In this document: positions 25,285 through 33,043 of the stretch, piece by piece
Position numbering within the stretch: position 1 is the stretch's first letter
Layout of the letters: the number at the start of each line of letters is the position of its first letter
DNA from: Candidatus Melainabacteria bacterium
GTDB taxonomy: Bacteria > Cyanobacteriota > Vampirovibrionia > Obscuribacterales > Obscuribacteraceae
DNA: 47,864 bases
Reading direction: 5' to 3'
Assembly: GCA_003153555.1 (NCBI GenBank)
Contig: PLZS01000207.1
Coordinates: 1,291 to 49,154, forward strand
Position numbers and translations under genes: made by a program
Notes under the pieces: generated by a model
Databases searched by the model: none
What the model was told of the DNA's origin: nothing
Seen by the model: only the letters and a program-made list of their open reading frames with translations

Positions 25285-26067
25285 TTGAAGATTGCTGTGT
25301 GTGTAAAAGCCGTGCCTGACACGGAAGCGAAAATCGTCGTCGCTGCCGACAAGACGAATATCGACCTGGCTGGTGTGCGTTTTATCACAAGCCCCTACGA
25401 TGAGTTCGCTGTCGAAGAGGCGCTGAGAATCAAAGAGAAGCACGGTGGCGAAACCGTGGTAATCTCCATGGGTGGTGACGAGTGCACAGACGTTATTCGC
25501 GATTCGCTAGCCCGCGGAATCGACGCTGCAATCCACTTGAAAGATGATGACTTCAAAGGTCTCGATCCCCTTAGCACCGGCAAAGTTTTAGCTGCAGCCA
25601 TCAAGGATGGTGGCTACGATGTCGTACTTTGTGGGCAACAAGGAGTTGGTGGCGATAACAATCAAGTGCCTTCGATTCTGGCTGAGTTGTTGGACATGCC
25701 TCAGGCGACTGTGCTCATGAAGCTTGAGATAGACGGCGGCAAGTTCAAGGCAGAACGCGAAGTTGAAGGCGCGCATGACATTGTTGAAGGTACCTTGCCT
25801 GCGGTGTTTAGTGCCCAGAAGGGACTAAATGAGCCGCGCTATTCTTCGATCAAAGGTGTGATGGCCGCTCGCAAAAAAGAAATAGTGGTCAAAGACGCCA
25901 CTGCCCTTGGAATCAAGGGTCAAGTTGGTGGCGACTTGCGTAAGGTCAAATTGAAAGAGATGCTCATGCCGCCTGATCGTCCTTCTGGCAAGAAGATCGA
26001 AGGCGATGCTGATACGCAAGCCAAAACGCTTGTTCAGCTTTTGCGCAGCGAAGCACGAGTCATTTAA
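25285..26067 (+). CDS. etfB: Electron transfer flavoprotein subunit beta
   Basis: EtfB/FixA. With EtfA it accepts electrons from acyl-CoA and other dehydrogenases and passes them to the quinone pool. Family features: KIAVCVKAVPDTEAKI start, YDEFAVEEALRIKE (~37-50), VVISMGGDEC, DVVLCGQQGVGGDNNQVPSILAE-type AMP/FAD-binding core (~113-130; in part CGQQGVGGDNNQVP), and the ETF beta signature toward GTLPAVFSAQKGLNEPRY. The start TTG 25285 is preceded by GGAGG (CTGGAGGTAAGTCC). 21 bases before etfA. Confidence 0.95.
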   Translation: MKIAVCVKAVPDTEAKIVVAADKTNIDLAGVRFITSPYDEFAVEEALRIKEKHGGETVVISMGGDECTDVIRDSLARGIDAAIHLKDDDFKGLDPLSTGKVLAAAIKDGGYDVVLCGQQGVGGDNNQVPSILAELLDMPQATVLMKLEIDGGKFKAEREVEGAHDIVEGTLPAVFSAQKGLNEPRYSSIKGVMAARKKEIVVKDATALGIKGQVGGDLRKVKLKEMLMPPDRPSGKKIEGDADTQAKTLVQLLRSEARVI

Positions 26068-26088
26068 ATCGCTAACTAGGAGAAAGAA

Positions 26089-27072
26089 ATGTCACAAGGT
26101 ATTCTGGTTTTCATCGAACAGCGAAATGGACAAGTTCGCAAAGCTAGCATTGAAGCTTTGTCCGAAGCCAACCGCCAAGCCACTAAGATGAATGAGCCTG
26201 TGAGCGCTGTAATCATCGGCGAAGGCGCTAAGGCTGTCACTGCTGAGGTAAGCAAGTATAAGCCCAGCAAAATTTATACTGTCGAGGGTGCTGATTTCGC
26301 TTCTTATTCGACTGAAGGCTATGCGGTCGCCATCGCCGATGCTGTGAAGAAAGCTGATCCGAAATATGTTTTCGCTGCCGTCACTGCACTTTCCAAAGAT
26401 CTCATGCCGAGAGCAGCGGCCAAACTTGATGCTCCATGTATATCGGACGTCAGTGAATTGAGATCAACTGCTACGGGCATCGAGGCTGTTAAGCCGATGT
26501 ATTCGAGCAAAACTTTGGGTGTGTTTGAATTCAATTCACCGCTTGGTTTTGTTACACTCAGACCTAATGTCTTCCCTGTAAATGAACCAGACGCGAGTCA
26601 TCAAAGCACCGTAGAAGAACTAGCTGTCAAACCAGAAAAGATTCGCGCCAAAGTCGTTGAGACTCACGCTGCAGAAGGACAAAAGGTTGAGTTAAGTGAA
26701 GCGGCAATCATCGTATCTGGTGGCAGAGGAATTAAGGGGCCAGAGAACTGGCCAATGCTGCAAAGTCTCTGCGACGTTCTTGGCGCTGCTCTCGGTGCAA
26801 GCCGAGCTGTCGTCGATGCTGGTTGGATCGACCATGGTCATCAAGTTGGTCAAACCGGAAAAACGGTTAGTCCACAACTCTACATTGCTGTCGGAATATC
26901 TGGTGCAATTCAGCATCTAGCTGGAATGTCCTCATCCAAAGTAATCGTTGCGATCAACAAAGATCCAGACGCACCAATATTTAAGTTCGCCAACTATGGT
27001 GTTGTCGGTGATGTTTTCGAAGTGGTGCCGAAAATCACAGAAGAAGTGCGCAAACTTCACGAAAACAACTAA
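26089..27072 (+). CDS. etfA: Electron transfer flavoprotein subunit alpha
   Basis: EtfA/FixB, FAD-binding partner of EtfB. The C-terminal FAD domain shows SGGRGIKGPENW (~209), VDAGWIDHGHQVGQTGKTV (~244-262), YIAVGISGAIQHLAGM (~267-282) and the signature IVAINKDPDAPIFKFANYGV (~287-306). AGGAGAAAGAA upstream of ATG 26089 is a strong ribosome binding site. Forms an operon with etfB. A possible client, an acyl-CoA dehydrogenase homologue, is at 37.8 kb but looks catalytically altered. Confidence 0.96.
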   Translation: MSQGILVFIEQRNGQVRKASIEALSEANRQATKMNEPVSAVIIGEGAKAVTAEVSKYKPSKIYTVEGADFASYSTEGYAVAIADAVKKADPKYVFAAVTALSKDLMPRAAAKLDAPCISDVSELRSTATGIEAVKPMYSSKTLGVFEFNSPLGFVTLRPNVFPVNEPDASHQSTVEELAVKPEKIRAKVVETHAAEGQKVELSEAAIIVSGGRGIKGPENWPMLQSLCDVLGAALGASRAVVDAGWIDHGHQVGQTGKTVSPQLYIAVGISGAIQHLAGMSSSKVIVAINKDPDAPIFKFANYGVVGDVFEVVPKITEEVRKLHENN

Positions 27073-27254
27073 CCTTCTTGCTGTATCGGAATTGCAGGTG
27101 CCTCGGCTCCTAAGCTCACGCGCGTAATCCGAGTATTGTCTTCAAAGAGCGGAATAATATGGCGTCTCGACATATTTCTGGTCTGCTGAGGGAATAATGG
27201 ATTCATAGGCGTCCCCAGTGCTTCCCTGTCGTCCAAGCAAAAGTAAAGAGATCC

Positions 27255-28502
27255 ATGGTTTCAACCCGTAAGTTGGCACCACTTATAGCGGCAGCAATTA
27301 CTATATCGGTCGTCGTTTCGAGCTGCACCAACATGCTTTCGCAGCTGCCTTCAGCTTCAGTACCTGCCGTGGTGAAGTCCACACCAGAGACACGTGTGTC
27401 GGCTCGTGAACCAGCGCCCGTCCAGCCTAAGGACTTTCACAGCGCACAGCCGACTCTAAGGGCGATTCGAATCCAAGCACCCAGCTCAGGTGCTCCAGAC
27501 ACCGCTGTACCTGACGCGCAGCGTGATTTTGGTGAAGCCTTATTGTTGAAAATGTCTGGTTCGAATGCTGACTATGATAAGTCAATAACGAGTGGTCATG
27601 CGGCATTCAAAGGACACAACGACAGCGGGTATGATCTCAATGGACGTAAGCTAACGTTTTCAGAATGGAATATTTTGAGTGAGCAACACTCAATCAAAAG
27701 GCTGCGTCTGAGCCGCACAAACCTGACTGACGAACGCTTCACGCACTTAAATAAGTTGCAGGATCTAAAAGAGCTCGATCTCTCAAAGACTCAGCTCACA
27801 GAAAAAGGCATCAGCGTTCTCAATTCATTTCCTGCACTGGAGACACTGTCGCTGGAGGGCATTTACCTTTCCGATTCTTCCGCTCAAGCAATCTCTACGT
27901 TGAGCAACCTCAAGGATCTCGACATATCCGACACTGCAATTTCGGATAAAGGAATGAGTTGTCTGACCAAACTGAAACTTGAGCGTCTTGCTGTAAAGCG
28001 TCTGAATCTCTCAGACTCGGCGTGCAGATCAATTGCTGAAATGACGCACCTGAAGAAGTTGGACCTCTACAGATCTGATCTCAACAAGAAGGTGGCACTC
28101 TTTTTACCCTTGACTCATTTGATAGATTTGCGGCTGCACGAGTCATCGATAAACGATGCCGCGCTCGACACTGTGGCGCACTTCCAGTCTGTTCAAGAAT
28201 TGGATTTGAACGGCAACCAAGCCATTCACGATGAAGGCATTCGCAAATTGCGCGGTTTGAAGCACTTGCGTTGGATTGGACTAGGTGGAACCGCTGTAAC
28301 CAGTAAAACCCTCGATGTGATCGCCAACTTCTCGACCTTGGAAGATCTGGGAGTCAGAAATACACTTGTAGACGACAGCAATTTGGGTGCTTTGACGGCG
28401 CTGAAAAATCTCAAATACTTATACCTACAAGGCAGTAGGGTGACGGCGAAGGGAAGAAGGGAGCTGCAACTGCGCATGCCGCATTTGGAAATAATTTATT
28501 AG
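27255..28502 (+). CDS. Leucine-rich-repeat lipoprotein
   Basis: Lipoprotein signal peptide (MVSTRKLAPLIAAAITIS) with lipobox VSSC and C24. A Pro/Ala-rich linker runs to ~95, then about ten LRRs of 23-24 residues fill ~140-410, with consensus L-x-x-L-D-L-S-x-T-x-L-s-d-x-g (for example LKELDLSKTQLTEKG, LKDLDISDTAISDKG, LEDLGVRNTLVDD). The repeats resemble the RNase-inhibitor/F-box-like class and end with the frame. A protein-binding role at the cell envelope is likely; the partner is unknown. The kinase-fold gene follows 30 bases later. Confidence 0.82.
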   Translation: MVSTRKLAPLIAAAITISVVVSSCTNMLSQLPSASVPAVVKSTPETRVSAREPAPVQPKDFHSAQPTLRAIRIQAPSSGAPDTAVPDAQRDFGEALLLKMSGSNADYDKSITSGHAAFKGHNDSGYDLNGRKLTFSEWNILSEQHSIKRLRLSRTNLTDERFTHLNKLQDLKELDLSKTQLTEKGISVLNSFPALETLSLEGIYLSDSSAQAISTLSNLKDLDISDTAISDKGMSCLTKLKLERLAVKRLNLSDSACRSIAEMTHLKKLDLYRSDLNKKVALFLPLTHLIDLRLHESSINDAALDTVAHFQSVQELDLNGNQAIHDEGIRKLRGLKHLRWIGLGGTAVTSKTLDVIANFSTLEDLGVRNTLVDDSNLGALTALKNLKYLYLQGSRVTAKGRRELQLRMPHLEIIY

Positions 28503-28532
28503 TTGGATCTCCCGTTGTGACGGTCAAACTTG

Positions 28533-30266
28533 ATGGAGACAGTAACGTCTAGCAACAGACTTTTAGCCGCCTATGAGCCTACTATCCGCACTTGGACCGA
28601 GCACGCAGGGCGCCTGGGTGCTCGTAATCCCCCCATTGAAAGCGGGGGTGCCTCGCACTATCCTCTGGGCACTCCTTCGGCAGACATAATGGAACACACA
28701 GATCACCGAAACATTTCGGCACCTGTAGATACCGATCACAGCGGTGAAACCAACACCTGGCTGGATAAAGCTCAACGTGAGTGGCAAGTGTTTGGTGTCG
28801 GAACAGCTGATGGCTTAATAAAGCACGGAGTCTCCACTTATGTGGAGCATCCGGAAAACGCTGCCAGAGATGCTGGAATGGTCATTGCCCTGCAAGCTGC
28901 GACCAAAGGTCCAGCCTGGATGCGCATGCCTGCCTATGCTATTGCAGCGGTCGGTGGACTCCATTTTCTAGGCAGCGCGGTGCCAACGTTGGCTGAAGCT
29001 GTGCCGCGTTTTCAACAAACCGCTTCGGACCCCACTTCTTTGGAGACGAACAAGAGCTGGGCTGCGCAAAATCTTGGACCTTTAGGTTTTGAAGTTGGGA
29101 CTATGGCAGTAATGGGCGGAATTCTTCATGCCGGCGGTAAGTTTGCGAGCGCAATGAAGGGAAGCCCGTCTGTCGAATCCATGGTTTCTAGTTCGAATGA
29201 AACAGCAATATCGGTAAATCAGCAAATCGTTGCTGATTCCCAACCAATCTCGTTCGGCTTCCCCGGGAAACCAGTTGGATCAGCTAGCAATCGGTCGTTG
29301 GTAACCGAGCGAGTCCCTGATCCGGTTATAGATAAACAACCTGAGATAGCAATAACGCCAGGCACTTCGGCAGAATCCGAACGGATCAGAGCGTTCATTT
29401 CGGATAAAACAGACTATCAATTTGTCGGCAAAATGGAGCGTGGAACGCACGGCGCTTATCTTGTTCGCACCGCAGATGGTGCTCCCCATATTTTCAAGCT
29501 GGTCTCTAAAGATGACGTGACGAATCAAATAAGTCGGTCTGCTTTGTCGGCAGAAGCGGCGAATTCCCCCGCGTCTCGAACACCGCAATATGAGCGCGTG
29601 GAGTTCACAAAAGGTTTCGGAAGTTGGTATGTGCAGGAGCATCTACCTGGTAGACCCGCACCTGTCCCTAGTGCCACTCTTATTGGTCAGCTCGTAAAAA
29701 TGAATGATCGCCAAGCCGGAAAAGCGCTGAACAATGAAAATAACTGGAGCGATAGAGTCATGTCGGTTCTGCACAAAGATTCGTTAGGGTGGCAACGGAA
29801 TATTGCTGCCTCCGGGCCTGAAGGTGCCGCGCTAGTTAAGGCTGTTCGTGCGGCAACCGAAAAGGATCCTACATTCATTCCTCGAAGCAATGATATCGTT
29901 CATGGTGACTTTCAACACTTTAATGCGCTGGTGACAGGCAAGGATAGATTGTCGGGATACATTGATTGGGAAGGTGCAGGCAACGGAGACCGCTCTATCG
30001 ATCTCTCGCGCTTGTTATATGACGCTTACGTTTCCGAAGCTGAGATTGGTTATCGCGCCAATCCATTTACGTTAGCTATGTTGCGCAAGAAAATCGAAAA
30101 CACATCTGGATCAACTGCGTTGAATAACTACATGAACTACTGGATTCTCCAAGTCGCCGATTTTGGTGTCAAACGTGGACCGAATGAAGCGAAGATGTTT
30201 ATTGGTGTCGGACAGCGTATCCTCAACGATTTGAATATTGATAAGACTTCAAGCCTAGCTGCATAG
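28533..30266 (+). CDS. Large protein with C-terminal APH-type kinase domain
   Basis: 577 aa. The N-terminal half is not recognised: polar start (~1-75), then Ala/Gly-rich hydrophobic stretches (~108-160 and ~180-215) that look membrane-active. The C-terminal half (~285-560) is an aminoglycoside/choline phosphotransferase fold: Lys in HIFKLVSK, YVQEHLPGRP, catalytic HGDFQHFN (H457, D459, N464) and metal site IDWEGAG (D478). All kinase residues are intact, so activity on a small molecule or protein is plausible. TTG 28530 directly precedes ATG 28533; the ATG is chosen. It follows the LRR lipoprotein and is probably co-transcribed. An antibiotic-resistance role is not supported. Confidence 0.72.
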   Translation: METVTSSNRLLAAYEPTIRTWTEHAGRLGARNPPIESGGASHYPLGTPSADIMEHTDHRNISAPVDTDHSGETNTWLDKAQREWQVFGVGTADGLIKHGVSTYVEHPENAARDAGMVIALQAATKGPAWMRMPAYAIAAVGGLHFLGSAVPTLAEAVPRFQQTASDPTSLETNKSWAAQNLGPLGFEVGTMAVMGGILHAGGKFASAMKGSPSVESMVSSSNETAISVNQQIVADSQPISFGFPGKPVGSASNRSLVTERVPDPVIDKQPEIAITPGTSAESERIRAFISDKTDYQFVGKMERGTHGAYLVRTADGAPHIFKLVSKDDVTNQISRSALSAEAANSPASRTPQYERVEFTKGFGSWYVQEHLPGRPAPVPSATLIGQLVKMNDRQAGKALNNENNWSDRVMSVLHKDSLGWQRNIAASGPEGAALVKAVRAATEKDPTFIPRSNDIVHGDFQHFNALVTGKDRLSGYIDWEGAGNGDRSIDLSRLLYDAYVSEAEIGYRANPFTLAMLRKKIENTSGSTALNNYMNYWILQVADFGVKRGPNEAKMFIGVGQRILNDLNIDKTSSLAA

Positions 30267-30664
30267 GCTTACCGCGCTGATTGTGGAGACGTATTCGTTC
30301 GTTAGACGCATGATGCCCGGGCAGCGAATTCTGCAGATGGCGGATTGAATAATTGCCAAAACAACCGGCTTATTGAGAATAATTGTCTTATTGAGAATGG
30401 CGTGCGAAAAATCTAAGCGGCTGTAAGTCCCTATTGTCAGCATTTGAATATCTGGCTCCGCTCGAATCTGGGCAGTATCTAGGATTCTATCTTCCTGGCG
30501 AGAATGTTGTGATGAGCCGAGTTTGTTCATCTACTCAAAACGAGCAGTCACCATCTGTAGTTTCTTGCAGTGTATCGAAATTGTTCCAGCAGGACGAGCC
30601 GAGTTAGGATTACCGTCGTCAGGAATTCAGACAGTCGGCTTCTGCCAGGGCTAGAGAGTGCGCA
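30267..30664. other. Intergenic region between the kinase-fold gene and ispG
   Basis: 398 bases between two convergent genes. A 91-codon minus-strand frame (30255-30530) has no ribosome binding site and no recognisable protein, and is not called. A direct repeat CTTATTGAGAAT (30369-30380, 30387-30398) has an 18-base period. No clear terminator hairpin was found. Confidence 0.5.
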
Positions 30665-31891
30665 TTATTTTACGGAGGCGGTGATGGCGTATCTGTTTTT
30701 GACATACGATTCGAGCATTTGAATGAATTCTGGGACGATCCCGGCGCCACTAAGAGTGGTGACGTGTTGTCCATCGACGAAGACGGGAGCCTTTGGATCC
30801 TCACCAGTGCCTGGAAGCGAGATGCCTATGTTTGCGTGCTTTGACTCACCAGGTCCGTTAACTATGCAGCCCATAACGGCGACTTTCAGTTCTTCTGAAC
30901 CGGGATAGATTTTCTGCCAATTAGGTCTTTGTTCGACAAGATAAGCTTGAATATCTTGTGCCATTTCTTGAAACAGAGTACTTGTGGTTCGTCCGCAACC
31001 TGGACAGGCAGTCACTTGTGCCGTGAATGAGCGTAGTCCAATTGATTGAAGTATCTGTTGGCAAATTTCAACTTCTTCATTACGACTTGCACCCGGTCGC
31101 GGTGTCAAACTGACGCGAATGGTGTCGCCGATGCCGTCCATGAGTAATACCGACAGCGCAGCGGCGGAAGCTACGGTGCCTTTCATGCCCATTCCCGCTT
31201 CAGTCAGACCAAGATGTAAGGCGTGATCGCATCGCGATGCGAGTCGTCGATACACTTCGATTAAATCCGGAACTTCGGATACTTTTGCGCTGAGGATTAT
31301 TTGGTCGCGCCCTAGTCCATATTCTTCCGCCATCTTGGCGGATTGAACAGCGCTCTCCACGATAGCTTCGATGAGCACTTCGTGCGAATCAACGGGCTTT
31401 GCAGACTTGGCATTCTCGTCCATCATTTTGGCCAGCAAATCTTGATCCAACGAGCCCCAGTTAACCCCTATGCGCACGGGTTTTTGCCACTTCAAAGCCG
31501 CATCGATCATGCGTTGAAAGTTCTCATCGTGACGCTCGCCTCGTCCGACATTACCTGGATTGATTCTGTATTTCGCGAGCAATTTTGCGCAGTCAGGATA
31601 TTCAGTTAAGAGCAAGTGCCCGTTGTAATGGAAGTCGCCGACAATTGGTATGTCGAGATTTTGTCTCTCCAGTTCGCTGACAATCTTAGGAAGCGCGATC
31701 GCAGCATCTCGAGTGTTGACTGTGATGCGCACAATTTCGGATCCGGCTTCGGCAAGTTCGCGAATTTGATTTGCTGTTGCCAGGTAATCTTCTGTCGGTG
31801 TATTTGTCATGGACTGTACAAGCACTGGTGCGTGTCCGCCAATGACTGTGTTGCCTACTTTGACCGGAACAGATTCGCGTCTCTTGACCAT
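30665..31891 (-). CDS. ispG: 4-hydroxy-3-methylbut-2-en-1-yl diphosphate synthase
   Basis: GcpE, a 4Fe-4S enzyme of the MEP isoprenoid pathway. N-terminal TIM-barrel blocks: VKVGNTVIGGHAPVLVQSMT, ADSM-type region VRITVNT, PIVGDFHYNGHLLL, RINPGNVG and GVNWGSLD; C-terminal cluster motif CPGCGRTTSTLF (two Cys) and third Cys in CIVNGPGESKHANIGI. The frame extends to 31942, but ATG 31891 gives the standard start (MVKRRES) with GGAG 8 bases upstream, so it is preferred. Single gene. Confidence 0.95.
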   Translation of the reverse strand: MVKRRESVPVKVGNTVIGGHAPVLVQSMTNTPTEDYLATANQIRELAEAGSEIVRITVNTRDAAIALPKIVSELERQNLDIPIVGDFHYNGHLLLTEYPDCAKLLAKYRINPGNVGRGERHDENFQRMIDAALKWQKPVRIGVNWGSLDQDLLAKMMDENAKSAKPVDSHEVLIEAIVESAVQSAKMAEEYGLGRDQIILSAKVSEVPDLIEVYRRLASRCDHALHLGLTEAGMGMKGTVASAAALSVLLMDGIGDTIRVSLTPRPGASRNEEVEICQQILQSIGLRSFTAQVTACPGCGRTTSTLFQEMAQDIQAYLVEQRPNWQKIYPGSEELKVAVMGCIVNGPGESKHANIGISLPGTGEDPKAPVFVDGQHVTTLSGAGIVPEFIQMLESYVKNRYAITASVK

Positions 31892-32069
31892 GGTCACAAC
31901 TCCATATCCACAAGTAGATTTTAGAGGATCGTGAGGTGTCATTTTCGCTTTGTAATAAAGGTTGTGACTGAATCTGACGGGCTCTTAACGAACCGCTGTT
32001 GTCTCATCTCCGCAAATACATGGGCGTTAGGGCCAAGCAATGTGACCATTGGAAAACGACGGCATGTCG

Positions 32070-32579
32070 TTACGAACAGCGGCACTTTTCTTGTTTCCAA
32101 AGGTGTGGCAAGTTCTCTCTCAGGCTGTACACATCATCTTCTTGAGCGGGACTGACAATCAAGTGGTCAACAACGGCAATGCCCATTAAATTGCCGGCGC
32201 TAAGAAGTTGCCTGGTCGTGTCTACGTCCTCTTTGCTGGGAGTGATCGATGACCCTGAGGGATGGTTGTGACAAACGATGATTGCGTAACTGTTCGCCAT
32301 AATTGCGGCTTTGAATACTTCTCTCGGATGCACGAGGCTGGACGAGAGAGTGCCGTGAGAGATCTCGTGGATGCCTATCACTTCATTTTTTGCGTTGAGG
32401 TGGAGGCTGACAAAGTGCTCTTCGGATGCATGTTTGAGCGGAGATAGAAGCCTCCCTGCATCTAGCGGGGACTGAATTGCAAATGGTTCACGCGCCGTGG
32501 CGTGTTCGTTGACTAGGCATAGTCGGATTTTGGGGACACCATAGTTGAGTTTATCTACAAGGCTGCTTTTTCGCGCCAT
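32070..32579 (-). CDS. RadC-like JAB/MPN-domain protein, short form
   Basis: 169 aa. JAMM metal motif is present: HNHPSGSSITPSKEDV with H104, H106 and D118, as in RadC/UPF0758 proteins. The helix-hairpin-helix N-terminal part of chromosomal RadC is missing; the protein has instead a short basic N terminus (MARKSSLVDKL). Short forms of this kind are often found on plasmids and other mobile DNA. ATG 32579 has AAGGAG six bases upstream; the frame also opens to 32642, overlapping the next ORF. Enzymatic role of the family is not established. Confidence 0.8.
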   Translation of the reverse strand: MARKSSLVDKLNYGVPKIRLCLVNEHATAREPFAIQSPLDAGRLLSPLKHASEEHFVSLHLNAKNEVIGIHEISHGTLSSSLVHPREVFKAAIMANSYAIIVCHNHPSGSSITPSKEDVDTTRQLLSAGNLMGIAVVDHLIVSPAQEDDVYSLRENLPHLWKQEKCRCS

Positions 32580-32638
32580 GGCTTTCTCCTTATGAAATGG
32601 GCAACACGCGCCGTCTTTGAGTGTCTGAATGAACACTT

Positions 32639-32902
32639 TCATAAACCTATACGTTGCTTTGAGTCAAAAGGTTCAATTGTCGTCGCTTCAAAAGAATATT
32701 TCTGAAAGGTAGGAGGCATCCCTTCCCAGAAGTGTTGATTTAATATGTTAAGCAAAAAACGCGGCTTTTCCGAAGTCTCAAAAGCCTCAAGCTGCGCAAA
32801 TTTCAAGCACTCCGAAAGTCTGGAAACGCTGATGTAATATTGCTTTACCTGAACTGGGAGAGGAGAAAAAAAGGAGAGGGTACCCTCTCTAATGTTTGAC
32901 AA
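32639..32902 (-). CDS. Small hypothetical protein upstream of the radC-like gene
   Basis: 87 codons beginning with TTG 32902 and no clear ribosome binding site. The sequence has an aromatic-rich, polar character (VQVKQYYISVSRLSECLKF) but no known domain. Its only support is being open, same-strand and close to the radC-like gene. The palindrome at 32874-32889 lies within its first codons. Could be spurious. Confidence 0.35.
   Translation of the reverse strand: MSNIREGTLSFFSPLPVQVKQYYISVSRLSECLKFAQLEAFETSEKPRFLLNILNQHFWEGMPPTFQKYSFEATTIEPFDSKQRIGL
32874..32889. promoter_or_regulatory. Perfect 16-bp palindrome
   Basis: GAGAGGGTACCCTCTC is fully self-complementary. It lies about 300 bases upstream of the preferred radC-like start. 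It may be an operator or a restriction/methylation site; no function can be read. Confidence 0.4.
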
Positions 32903-32990
32903 AATGCTGGGCGGTCCGCATCACAATCGAACTTTCGATGGTTCAATTCTGGAGACGAAATTTTTGTCGCGATAAGATGCCGGCTGGAAG

Positions 32991-33038
32991 CCGGCGCTCC
33001 CAGGTTTGAACCGGCGCTCCCAGGTTAGGGCGCCGGTT
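32991..33038. repeat. Direct repeat with hairpins 3' of the MATE gene
   Basis: CCGGCGCTCCCAGGTT occurs twice (32991-33006, 33011-33026). AACCGGCGC (33009-33017) pairs with GCGCCGGTT (33030-33038), a 9-bp stem that begins 6 bases past the MATE stop codon, and a second foldback GCCGGC...GCCGGC lies just before 32991. It looks like a small dispersed repeat element that may also act as terminator for the MATE gene. Confidence 0.55.
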
Positions 33039-33043
33039 ACTGG

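Noticed and set aside
28533..30266. Aminoglycoside resistance gene
   Set aside because: The kinase fold is shared with choline, homoserine and other kinases, and half the protein is an unrelated domain; nothing shows drug specificity.
30255..30530. Minus-strand 91-codon frame after the kinase-fold gene
   Set aside because: No ribosome binding site, overlaps the end of a real gene, and no recognisable protein features.
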